Below are positions 35,839 through 45,000 of a stretch of 64,000 nt of DNA, in pieces (the stretch's first letter is position 1; each line of letters starts with the position of its first letter). Made by a program: the position numbers and the translations under genes. The DNA is from Fibrobacteria bacterium AD312 (GTDB lineage: Bacteria > Fibrobacterota > Fibrobacteria > Fibrobacterales > Fibrobacteraceae): NCBI GenBank assembly GCA_001462345.1, contig LIUM01000040.1, positions 103,832-167,831 on the forward strand. The letters run 5' to 3'. Below the pieces are notes generated by a model that ran no database searches, had not been told where the DNA came from, and saw nothing but the letters and a program-made list of their open reading frames with translations.

Positions 35839-37158
35839 TTATTCCTGAATTTCAGAATAATTATCTGTTAGTTCAAATGATTTGTTGAATTTATCAAAAA
35901 TAGGCTCAATGTCATGATCTAGAAACTTGTATTCGAATTTAAAATCAGACTCTTCAATTAGTTCAGCAGAATAAAAAATAGCTTCTTGATCAAGTTCTTT
36001 TTTTGAAATGTATTTTATAGCACTTATCATATCTGTACTATGACTTGATATAAGAAAACGACAATCTGTTACTTTTCTAAGAAGCACAATAAACCTTGCA
36101 AAGTGTATAATCCATTGAGGATGTAAGTGGGCTTCTGGTTCATCCATAATAAGAAGAGTCTTTTTTCCAATATATCCTTCACGGAATAGTAGTTGAAGGA
36201 TAGAGAAAGATTTTAAACCTGTGGCACCATTTTCAAATAAGTCAAAAGAAACCCCATTTGGAAGCGTGTATGTGATTGAGGTTTTTTGATCGTTCCATTC
36301 AAAGGATCCATTCAAAATACCAAGAGAATCCTTTGAGTTATAATCAAACATGGGGCCAAAAGGAAGATCACTTTTAAAAAGATTATTTAATTCGTTCCAA
36401 TGATCTCGTCTGGAGTTTCGCTCTCCAAATGACATTGGAGAATCAATATAAATCACTTTTTTAACAGAATCAGGAAGCGATACAAGATTTCTTTCGGTAT
36501 CAATAATAGGAACGTTATTTTCTTCTACATTAAAAACATCTGGATCAAGAGCCTTTTTAAAATCAGCTTTCCAAGAATTTTGAAAAGAACTTATGGGCCT
36601 TTCCGACTTTTTTGTTTCAGAAAGAGAAAAGATACTTTCAATTTTTTTATACAAACCTAAAAAAATCCCATCAATGTCTGTTTGTTCATTATTCTTGTTA
36701 TCAGCTAGGTTTGAAAGTAGAGTTAGAAAAGCTTTATATTGATTCGATTGTTTTTCTGTTTTGGGTTCTTTAATTTCTTTTATGCTATGAAACATTAAGT
36801 TTATAGTATGCAAAATATCAGCTTTTTTCTTTTCTGGAGTTGAAAATTCAAGCCTTCCAATTAAAAAAGAAAAAATATGCAAGGGTTCTCTTATTTTCTG
36901 AGATTCACTACGAGGAATAAGTCCAATAAGATTATCTGCTGCTGAAGAAAGAGTTTGTAAAAATACAAATATTTTTTCAGAAACCTCTTTATCAACAATG
37001 GGGTTATAATTAAGAGCTTTATCTAGCAGTTTATAAGTAGAATGAGCGATCGTACTTTTACCCGATCCGTTGATGCCAGAAATAACAGTTATTCCAGAAA
37101 GATCTATCTCTGCACTTTTTACGGCGAGATAATTCTTTGCTTTTATTTTTAAGCTCAT
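35839..37158 (-). CDS. RecF/OLD-like AAA ATPase, candidate defence protein
   Basis: A 439-residue ABC-type ATPase starting at the ATG at 37158, with GGAG seven bases upstream. Walker A is GINGSGKST (about residues 28-36). The signature LLIMDEPEAHLHPQW (about 330) is the Walker B plus D-loop of SMC/RecF/OLD-type ATPases, followed by FLISSHSTDM with the switch His. A coiled middle part separates them. Such stand-alone ATPases with a small partner occur in phage-defence systems (AbiL, Septu, PARIS-like), but no published type is matched with certainty. The partner begins after a 2-bp gap. Confidence 0.8.
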   Translation of the reverse strand: MSLKIKAKNYLAVKSAEIDLSGITVISGINGSGKSTIAHSTYKLLDKALNYNPIVDKEVSEKIFVFLQTLSSAADNLIGLIPRSESQKIREPLHIFSFLIGRLEFSTPEKKKADILHTINLMFHSIKEIKEPKTEKQSNQYKAFLTLLSNLADNKNNEQTDIDGIFLGLYKKIESIFSLSETKKSERPISSFQNSWKADFKKALDPDVFNVEENNVPIIDTERNLVSLPDSVKKVIYIDSPMSFGERNSRRDHWNELNNLFKSDLPFGPMFDYNSKDSLGILNGSFEWNDQKTSITYTLPNGVSFDLFENGATGLKSFSILQLLFREGYIGKKTLLIMDEPEAHLHPQWIIHFARFIVLLRKVTDCRFLISSHSTDMISAIKYISKKELDQEAIFYSAELIEESDFKFEYKFLDHDIEPIFDKFNKSFELTDNYSEIQE

Positions 37159-37825
37159 TTTGTAACTCCAAAATATATTCACATATTAATATACAAAAAA
37201 ATAAGCTTTAGCAAATTTACGTAAATAACGAAGACAGACCTGCTCCCCTAAAATCCAGTGTACAACACGTAGAGGTACGCTCTCAAAAAATAGCTAGCTG
37301 TTTTTTGGGTGATATCAGCGTAAAAAATCACCTTGGCTTGTTATAAAAAAAAGCCCGTTAAAAAGCGGGCTTTATGGGAACAAATTTTTTCAAATTAATC
37401 AAAAAAATCTTTTAAGATGTAAAAAAAATGTTGCATCAAAAAAAATGTATTCGAATTATATTTGTAAAATCAGTTATTTGATGAATGATTGATTGTGTAT
37501 AAAGTTTAATAATTGTTGTTTTTTAATTAAAAATACGATAAGGAGAAGAAGTTGTCTTTGATGACCGTGTTAGTGTTTTTTTAAAATTTTGTCTTCCTTT
37601 TACCCCATTTATTGGTGTGAAAAAGAGACATTTTGACCTGATGAGTGGGGGAGTATTTGGGACTACCCTATTTCGCTAGATAAACTCAAAAAAGTATATA
37701 AAATGGCTTTTTTCTTGTTAAAACACAGATTTCAAATAATTACCAGTATTTTTATAAATTGGCATATTTCTGATTTCTAAAATTAACCAAAATATTGTAT
37801 ATTTGGTAAAAATTGGATTATAAAT
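37159..37825. other. Intergenic region between ATPase operon and AbiE operon
   Basis: About 670 bp and very AT-rich, with no gene. An orphan terminator-like hairpin lies at 37345-37373. A 22-bp palindrome-like site with arms ACCAAA (37786-37791) and TTTGGT (37802-37807) lies 19 bp before the next start and may be an operator. Confidence 0.45.
37345..37373 (-). terminator. Orphan hairpin with minus-strand U-run
   Basis: GCCCG pairs with CGGGC, extended by AAA/TTT arms, preceded on the plus strand by eight A. In minus orientation it looks like a terminator, but no minus-strand gene lies upstream of it. Confidence 0.5.
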
Positions 37826-38593
37826 ATGCCGAAAATTATTGAAAATAAATTGATAGAAGAATTTAAAGACAGAGAGCCATTCTCCAGGGATGAGCTTTAT
37901 AAATTCTTTAAATATTATGAACCTAACCTAAAAGAGGGAACTTTTGGTTGGAGAATTTATGACTTGAAAAACAAAAATATAATTAAACCATTAATGCGTG
38001 GTTTATATACTATTTCATACAAGCCAAAATACAAACCAGATGTTTCACAAGATTTAATAAAACTAGCTAAGAAAATCGATGATAGATTCAAAGATGTAAA
38101 ATATTGCATTTGGGAAACTAATTGGTTAAATGAATTTTCACAACATCAGGCTAGCAAAAAGATTTTCATAATTGAAACAGAAAAAGACTTTTTAGATTCC
38201 TTTTTCTACGAACTAAAAGAAACGTATAAAGCAGAAGTCTTTCTAACACCAGATGAAAAAGCTATTAATTTATATGTAGCAGAGAGCATACAACCCATCG
38301 TGATTAAAAAACTGGTAACCCGTTCTCCTATTAGCAAACGGACGGAAAAGAAATTAAAATTTCATACCCCTTGCTTGGAAAAAATATTAGTTGACATTTT
38401 TTCTGAGGATAAACTTTTTTATTACTCGCAAGGCTCGGAATTGGTTCACATTTTTGAAAATGCATTAAAGAGCTATGACATTAATTTCACAAAGCTCTTG
38501 AGTTATGCAAAGAGAAGAGACAGAGACAATGATATCAAATTGTTTTTAAGTAATAACATGAATTATTTAGTAAAAGATATTTTAGATGTTTAA
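37826..38593 (+). CDS. AbiEi-like antitoxin (DUF6577-type)
   Basis: A 255-residue protein with an N-terminal winged-helix-like region (FSRDELYKFFKYYEP, then GWRIYDLKNKNIIKPLMRGLYTIS) and a larger domain rich in Ile and Lys. This is the arrangement of AbiEi/DUF6577 antitoxins that neutralise AbiEii nucleotidyltransferases and repress their own operon. It overlaps the toxin gene by 8 bp. A weak palindrome (ACCAAA/TTTGGT) lies just upstream. The family name is from the N-terminal pattern and the neighbour, so moderate confidence. Confidence 0.7.
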   Translation: MPKIIENKLIEEFKDREPFSRDELYKFFKYYEPNLKEGTFGWRIYDLKNKNIIKPLMRGLYTISYKPKYKPDVSQDLIKLAKKIDDRFKDVKYCIWETNWLNEFSQHQASKKIFIIETEKDFLDSFFYELKETYKAEVFLTPDEKAINLYVAESIQPIVIKKLVTRSPISKRTEKKLKFHTPCLEKILVDIFSEDKLFYYSQGSELVHIFENALKSYDINFTKLLSYAKRRDRDNDIKLFLSNNMNYLVKDILDV

Positions 38594-39680
38594 AGAGAAA
38601 TGTTTTACGGAAAAATGGTTGCAAACCTTTAAACGACAGGCAGCACACAGAAGAATTGATATAATCATTTTAGAAAAAATGATTTACGCTTTGCATTTAT
38701 TAGAACAACTTCAGCAAAATGGTTTGAAATTTACTTTTAAGGGTGGTACTAGTCTGGTTTTACTTTTAGAAGAAGAAAATCGATTTTCTATTGACATTGA
38801 TATCATCACAAATACCAAAAAGGAAGAACTTGAAGCTATCTTGACAAAAGTAATTAGTTCATCAAGGTTTACTGGTTTTGAACTTAATGAAAACAGAAGT
38901 TACAAACTGGGAGTTCCAAAAGCGCATTACACATTTGCTTATGAATCTTCAATAAAAGGAACATATGCAGGTACTGTACTTTTAGATATTCTTATCGAAG
39001 ATTCTCCCTACCCTGAAGTAGCAGAAAAAGAGATAAAAGCCAAGTGGATTGAGACCGAAGATAAGACCATGGTTTCGGTACCAACAATTGATTCAATTAC
39101 AGGCGATAAGTTAACGGCATTTGCACCAAATACAATTGGCATTCCTTACGAAAAAAATGGTCAACCTGCTACAATGGAAATTTGCAAACAACTTTATGAC
39201 TTAAGTAAACTTTTTGAAAAAATTTCTTCTTTTGAAGTTGTTGCAAAAAGTTTTCACCTCTTCGCTAAACATGAGCTTGAATATCGAAAAGAATCACACC
39301 CAGATTTAACACCAGAGCAAGTCCTTCAAGACACTATTGATACTTGTTTAATTATCACAAAAAGGGAAAGAGGGACAACAGAAGAAAAGTCAAAGTTTGC
39401 GCTATTACAAAAAGGAATTATTGCGTTTGGCACCGGATATTTAATGTCTGGCAATTTTAGACTTGATGATGCGATACCGGCATCTGCACGGATAGCCTAT
39501 TTGGCAGCCAAAATATTGGTAAATGACATGAGTCCTTTAGCTTATTATGAAGGACAAGAGACGAAAGATTTAAATATTGAAAATCCGGATTGGAATTTTT
39601 TGAATCGATTGAAAAGACAACCGGATAAATCTTCATTCTATTACTGGTACCAAACAATTGGATTATTGAACCTATTTTAG
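38586..39680 (+). CDS. AbiEii/AbiGii-family nucleotidyltransferase toxin
   Basis: A 364-residue toxin with the polymerase-beta-type nucleotidyltransferase core: KGGTSLVLLL (about residues 48-57) followed by RFSIDIDII (about 63-70), giving the GGTS and DxD catalytic signature. The LLDILIEDSPYP segment supplies the third acidic strand. AbiEii-type proteins arrest growth, in some systems by adding nucleotides to tRNA ends. Overlaps its antitoxin gene by 8 bp, a normal coupled pair. Looks intact. Confidence 0.88.
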   Translation: MFKEKCFTEKWLQTFKRQAAHRRIDIIILEKMIYALHLLEQLQQNGLKFTFKGGTSLVLLLEEENRFSIDIDIITNTKKEELEAILTKVISSSRFTGFELNENRSYKLGVPKAHYTFAYESSIKGTYAGTVLLDILIEDSPYPEVAEKEIKAKWIETEDKTMVSVPTIDSITGDKLTAFAPNTIGIPYEKNGQPATMEICKQLYDLSKLFEKISSFEVVAKSFHLFAKHELEYRKESHPDLTPEQVLQDTIDTCLIITKRERGTTEEKSKFALLQKGIIAFGTGYLMSGNFRLDDAIPASARIAYLAAKILVNDMSPLAYYEGQETKDLNIENPDWNFLNRLKRQPDKSSFYYWYQTIGLLNLF

Positions 39681-39746
39681 GTACCCCTAAATTCAGGTCA
39701 TAATGTCCGCTTTTAATCCTCAAAAAAAGGGCGAAAAAGGGACAAA

Positions 39747-39926
39747 ATGAGAAAACAAAAAATTGAAAATAGCATCCGAGACGCATTTCTTGAACGAATA
39801 AAGAAGCCCGGATGTCCATCCATCAGTACTATTGCCGAGGAAATGCATTTACCAAAAGCTACATTGTACTCTTGGATTGCAGCCGAAAAACAAAGGATAC
39901 GCAGAGGAGTTTCCATGAATTCTTAA
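39747..39926 (+). CDS. Short helix-turn-helix protein, transposase-like
   Basis: A 59-residue protein. Residues about 23-45 (PSISTIAEEMHLPKATLYSW) form a typical helix-turn-helix of transposase or resolvase N-termini. A weak AAAAAGGGAC lies just before the ATG at 39747. Next to an IS remnant facing the other way, so it may be the first part of a broken element. Not long enough to be a full transposase. Confidence 0.5.
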   Translation: MRKQKIENSIRDAFLERIKKPGCPSISTIAEEMHLPKATLYSWIAAEKQRIRRGVSMNS

Positions 39927-39950
39927 CTTCCCAGTTTTTAACACTAAAAT

Positions 39951-39970
39951 AGGCCGGCATTAGCCGGCCT
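39951..39970. terminator. GC-rich palindrome between HTH gene and IS remnant
   Basis: A perfect 8-bp stem (AGGCCGGC with GCCGGCCT) with an ATTA loop, flanked by AAAAT and TTTAG. It could end both converging genes, or be part of the end of an IS. Confidence 0.6.
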
Positions 39971-39977
39971 TTAGATA

Positions 39978-40133
39978 TTATGTTTTGATAAAATTCAAGA
40001 TTTCTTCGTGAGTCCGCCTGCTTTTGCTGATGGCATCCCAAATTTCCTGCTTCCGCATTTCATCACGCTTGTCAAAAAGACTCTTCAGATCCGAAGCCAA
40101 CTTGTCGCGGCAAGCCTCCACTTTCTCAAGCAT
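39978..40133 (-). CDS. 51-residue accessory ORF beside the transposase remnant
   Basis: Charged and helical (MLEKVEACRDKLASDLKSLF, then EIWDAISKSRRTHEEIL). Its ATG overlaps the last codons of the transposase fragment. G/C-rich codon use like the fragment, so both belong to the same element. Function unknown. Confidence 0.5.
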   Translation of the reverse strand: MLEKVEACRDKLASDLKSLFDKRDEMRKQEIWDAISKSRRTHEEILNFIKT

Positions 40134-40486
40134 GCGCGGCGTTCTGCTTAATAAACATTTCGTCGAGTCCGAACGCTCCGAGGATTTCCTTCTGTGTCGC
40201 GGTCACGGCGTGATCCAGCATGTACCTTCCATCGGGCCTGCGAATCATCTCGATTTTTTCAAGTTCACGGATCGATGCGGGAACATTCATGAAGTTCAGC
40301 TTTTTCTCGTTCTTCATCTTCGCATTTTTCAGGTAGAAGTGAATCCGATTACGAACGATCAGTGCAACAAACTCAATGAACATCTTGGCGGAAAGGGATT
40401 CATCCGAACACACTCGCATGCTCTGGTTTCCAAGGAATGACTTGTCTGCTCGGAAAAGTTTTTCCAATTCTTTTACAAACCCGGTT
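40126..40486 (-). pseudogene. C-terminal fragment of a transposase
   Basis: About 117 residues with KELEKLFRADKSFLG, SLSAKMFIEFVALIVRNRIH and VTATQKEILGAFGLDEMFIK, the end of an IS4/IS1634-type DDE transposase. The upstream part is missing. The open frame starts abruptly at 40486, exactly at the stop codon of the AbiEii gene, so the element was cut by insertion or deletion there. More G/C-rich than its neighbours. Confidence 0.7.
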
Positions 40487-41236
40487 TTAATGGCAGGCTT
40501 TTTCCATTTCTTCGCATAAAGTAAGCATAGCCGCTTTTAAACGAAACTCAAGCCCAGCCATTTCTTCGGGATTCAACAAAGGACGGAGCTCCTTTAGAGT
40601 TTTTTCGCTAATGGTATCTGCAGCAGCGGATAACTTTTTGATTAGTGTGTTGAAGTCTTTTGCCGCTTTTACATTTTTATAGGAACGGGCCTTTTTTAAG
40701 CGCTCCTTAAGAATTTGCCATTTGGGCGATAAGTGGAATGCCGATTTATATTGGTAAATGTCGTATAGGTCCCGCAATAGCTCGCGTTCATTCCAAGCCG
40801 CTATTTTGTGTGCAAATGCGGTTGCCGGTTCTTGAATTCGGATTATCCGGTTGGGCCGTCCGTATGGGGAGCTCAACAAGGAAGACGACATCGGAATGGA
40901 ATCGCATTCTTTTTCTGTGGAGATTTCTATTTGTGCACTTTGACCTCCGTAATTTACAAGAATGCGAAGTGCTTTGGAATTGATGCTGGTTTGGAACTCC
41001 AAATTTGGGACTTTTTTTAGTTCACTTTCGATAAAGCTTTTTGCGTTTTTTTTGGAATCAAAAGGAATGAAGATATAATCAACGTCGTTTGTATATCTGG
41101 GGCTGTGCATCAATCTTAACGACATCCCACCTTTTAAAATGGCTGAATTTCCGAAATGGGTGGCGAAAAAATCAATAATCCACGCCAGCAATTCCTCGGT
41201 AGAATTGAACTTATCCATTAATAACGCCTCTTGCAA
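40487..41236 (-). CDS. AbiEii-type nucleotidyltransferase toxin, second system
   Basis: A 249-residue protein with LKGGMSLRLMH (about residues 35-45) followed by TNDVDYIF (about 49-56), the nucleotidyltransferase GG...DxD core with Met in place of the usual Thr. The tail NPEEMAGLEFRLKAAMLTLC matches the relic at 26868-27018. The start at 41236 overlaps the antitoxin gene by 26 bp; an internal Met at 41218 is possible. The stop is at the junction with the transposase fragment, so the last residues (EKACH) may be altered. Different subfamily from the toxin at 38586. Confidence 0.85.
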   Translation of the reverse strand: MQEALLMDKFNSTEELLAWIIDFFATHFGNSAILKGGMSLRLMHSPRYTNDVDYIFIPFDSKKNAKSFIESELKKVPNLEFQTSINSKALRILVNYGGQSAQIEISTEKECDSIPMSSSLLSSPYGRPNRIIRIQEPATAFAHKIAAWNERELLRDLYDIYQYKSAFHLSPKWQILKERLKKARSYKNVKAAKDFNTLIKKLSAAADTISEKTLKELRPLLNPEEMAGLEFRLKAAMLTLCEEMEKACH

Positions 41237-41810
41237 ACGTTTGAAACTTCGGATTCTTGAAAGACTTTAAATAGACTTCAATTTTCTTTTTTGACAATAT
41301 CGAAAATTGAATGTCTTGAAATACGTTGAAAAAATATTTTTTGCCACGCAAATAAAAATAGAGCGTGTCAAGCACCGCTTTTTCGGGGTCGGCCATCCGG
41401 ATTCCTTTGTCTGTGATGCCGAAACCAAAGAACAAGTCTTGCGAAATTCTGGAATAGGATATGTTTACGATTCCTCCGTATTCTTTTGCCTTCGCGGGCA
41501 CGAGCCCCGTTACGAGCTTCGGACTTTCCGTTCCTATCAGCCTGTGAGCCGCGAGTGCGCTTCCTAACGAAATGTAGGAGTCTCCGCGAACTTTTGCGAA
41601 AAGGATTTGTGGGTCAAATTCCTTTGCCGTGTAGATGCCCCGTGAATACCTGGAAAGCAGTCCTGCGTCTTCGAACAGGCGGATGGCTTTCCAGAGTTTT
41701 TGCGGCTCAGAGATGTCAAAAAGGGAACTTAGTTCCATCAGAGAAAAGACTCCGCCCACTTCGGGCGCGAGCGAGATGAGCTTTTCAGTCTTTTCTGCAA
41801 TTGCTTTCAT
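41211..41810 (-). CDS. AbiEi-type antitoxin, second system
   Basis: A 199-residue protein with an N-terminal winged helix (FSLMELSSLFDISEPQKLWKAI, then AGLLSRYSRGIYTAKEF) and a C-terminal domain with DPEKAVLDTLYFYLRG, the standard AbiEi arrangement. AbiEi proteins neutralise their toxin and repress their promoter by binding inverted repeats; the 12-bp repeats around this start fit that model. ATG at 41810 lies only a few bases from the predicted transcript start, so the mRNA is nearly leaderless. Codon use is more G/C-rich than the region to its right. Confidence 0.85.
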   Translation of the reverse strand: MKAIAEKTEKLISLAPEVGGVFSLMELSSLFDISEPQKLWKAIRLFEDAGLLSRYSRGIYTAKEFDPQILFAKVRGDSYISLGSALAAHRLIGTESPKLVTGLVPAKAKEYGGIVNISYSRISQDLFFGFGITDKGIRMADPEKAVLDTLYFYLRGKKYFFNVFQDIQFSILSKKKIEVYLKSFKNPKFQTFARGVING

Positions 41811-41856
41811 ATTGACTCATAATATATAAATATGTAAATTATAGGTCAATATGAAA
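41805..41856 (-). promoter_or_regulatory. Operator and promoter of the second AbiE operon
   Basis: TTTCATATTGAC (41805-41816) and GTCAATATGAAA (41845-41856) are perfect 12-bp inverted repeats. Between and within them, on the minus strand, are TTGACC (41849-41844), 17 bp, and TATATT (41826-41821), a near-consensus sigma70 promoter. One repeat covers the -35 box and the other the transcript start and start codon, ideal for repression by AbiEi. Confidence 0.8.
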
Positions 41857-42020
41857 TACTGAGTTATTTGTATCACATACCCTAAATCAAGCAAAATATC
41901 TGTTAGTTTTTGACGAAACGTCATTTTTATCTATAATTTAAGCATTGGCAATGATAAAGATTAAGAATGTAATGATACTTAACAGACATTCTTATTCATT
42001 ATAATTTACGGGACTAAAAA

Positions 42021-45000
42021 ATGATTACAAAAAAAATTAGGGTATGTGTGTTGTTGTTTCTGCTTTTGATTTTCACGTTACCTGCTATGGCTCAAACTTA
42101 TTCTGGAGGGAATGGCACAGAAAAATCCCCATATCTAATCAGTACGGTTGCAGATTTGCAGGCACTCGCTACAGCGGTCAATGACGGAAAAGATTACACA
42201 GACTTTTATTTTAAGCTCACAACAGACCTTGATCTCAAAAGTGTATGTTACAAAGTAGATGGAACACCAGAGAATGATAAAAGTTGGATACCTATAGGTG
42301 AGAGTAATTATTTTTATGGTTTCTTTGATGGAGCGGGCTATAGCATTAGCAATCTCTACATCAACGCACCTAATCGGGGATATTTAGGCTTGTTTAGCTT
42401 TATTGGTATTCAAGCAATCGTAAAAAATCTCAGTTTAGTGAATGTGGATATAAAGGGATATGCTTATATAGGTGGTTTAGCAGGAACAGCTAATTCGGCC
42501 TCCATTCAGAATTGCTTTGTTAGTGGTCGCATCAGTGGACATGCAATTATTGGCGGAGTGCTTGGAGAAAGTTATGGTTCCATCGTTGAAAATAGCATCA
42601 ACACCGCGAGCATCAGCGGATTTACTTCTGTTGGTGGTGTGGTTGGAGATAACACTTATGGAAACATGGAATACTCTATCAACACTGGTAGTGTCAGAGG
42701 AAGTATTTCTGTTGGTGGCCTCGCTGGCGATGGTTACAGCGATTCATTCCTCTTTTGTTATTATGATAAGCAGATGGCTCCCGTGGGTGGTTTTAAAGGC
42801 AAAGAGGAAGAGGGTAGTGCCGAAGGAAAATTGACTTCAGAAATGACGAACGGTTCATTATTTGGAACAAACAGCAACTGGAGCGAAGCCTCTGGCCGTT
42901 ACCCGATACCTAAAGTTTTGGATAACAATCAAACAGCAAAAATAGCGTCTTTGTTAATCTTATTAAGTAATAGTGAAGCCGTAGATAATGTGAAGACAAA
43001 TTTTAGTGTTTCCAAAGTAGAAGGTATTACTTGGTCTGTTTCTGGAGAAGCTTCAATAGATGAAAATAATAATGTAACCTTGATAGCAGATAAAATTGGA
43101 GACATTGAACTGACTGCTAAAGATGCAAGTAGTAATGTAATTAAAACGGTTCCTCTGGTTGTGCAAAACACACCTTCAACAGCATTAGAAATTTCATCTG
43201 TAAATGATTTAATCTTATTTCGCGAAGCCATCAATAACAATGGAACGTATAAGAATGTTAAAATCAACAATGCTGGAAAAGGTTTATTCTTTAAACTGAC
43301 GGCGGATCTTGATCTTAGTAGTGTATGTAGCCCTAGTGTCAATGGTAAGGAAGAGAATTGGATTCCTATAGGAAAATGGATTAAGGATTTATCTTCTTCA
43401 TTCAAAGGCTCTTTTGATGGGGCAGGCCATAGTATTAGCCATCTCTACATTAATCTTTCAGATAGTGATAATCAAGGTTTGTTTGGTGTTATTGATGCAC
43501 AAGGAGAGGTAAAGAATCTGAGTTTAATCAATGTGGATATTAATGCGGATTCTTATATTGGTAGCATAGTCGGTATAAATTATGGCCTAATTCAAAATTG
43601 TTCCTCAAATGGTATTATAAAAGGAAAAAATACAAATATCGGTGGTGTGGTTGGAGCTAATAGGGGGTCCATAAAAAATGTTTACAGTAGTGGCACTTTT
43701 AAGGGGAATGATGAAGTAGGTGGTGTGGCTGGATCTAATACTGGCGTTATTCAAAACGCTCTGAACACTGGTAGTGTCAAAGGATCAGTTAGATATCTTG
43801 GTTGTATCGTTGGAGATGGAAATTATCAAGGCAGCATTAGCAACAGTTATTATGATAAACAGATGTGTATTTTAGGTGGCGTTGAAGGAAGCGATATACT
43901 GAATTCTGCCGAAGGAAAACTCACTTCAGAAATAACTAGTGGGTTATTTTTTAGTAATAACACTGATTGGAGCGAAGAGTCTGCCCGTTATCCAATACCT
44001 AAAGGTTTAGAAAATAACGATGCCGCTATTTTGGCGGCTACTCCAATATTCTTTAATTTCATCAATTCAGACCTTTATGAAAACAGCTATACTGTAAAAA
44101 GTAATTTTACTCTAGGTAACGCTAGTGGTGTCACATGGACTAGTAGTAATACGGCCTTTGCAGAGATTAAAAGCAAAGAGGTTTCTCTGAAAAAAGAGGG
44201 AACTACAGTTCTTACAGCAAGCAAAGGCTCTGCTACAAAAACGATCAACCTTACTTCTGCATTTACTATTAATTCTCTTGAAGATTTTTTAGCATTTCGT
44301 GATGCTCTCTTAAGCAATTCTAATCCATTTAAAGAAGTAACTCTAATTGAAAACGCTTTTGGATTATACTTTACACTCACTACCGATATTGACCTTAAAG
44401 GGATAAATTGGAACGAGACTAAAGAACAAGGCGTATATTTCTCTGGAATTCTTGATGGTGCAGGCCACAGCATAAAGAATCTCTACATCAATGGCGCTAA
44501 TAGCAATTCTGAAGGTTTGTTTTATGCAATAAGTACTGGCGGAGTAATAAAGAATCTCAATTTAGTGGATGTCGATATTATTGGACTTAGCGACAACGTG
44601 GGTGGCTTTGCTGGAAAACTTTCTCGTGGTGTTATTGAAAATTGTATTATCAGCGGCAAAATTAATGGAAAAGTTCTCGTTGGTGGTATTGTTGGTTTTA
44701 ATAATTTTGGCTCCATTAAAAACTGTACTAATAACAGTCATGTTTCTGGAAGTAGATCTATCGGTGGAATCGCTGGGGGCACGTATGGTTCTATTAGTAA
44801 CTCTGTGAACACAGGTGATGTCAAAGGAGATACTACTGTAGGTGGCCTCGCTGGCTATAGTATGGACACTATTCAGTATGCGATTAACAGCGGTACTGTG
44901 AGTGGATTAGAAAGAATCGGTGGCGTGGTTGGATATGCTGATCGATTTTCCTTCACTGAATACACCATCAATCACGGAAGTGTTATTGGAGAAGATCGTT

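Noticed and set aside
42929..44808. Open frames in other phases of the GLUG gene
   Set aside because: Shadows of its repeats; no start signals.
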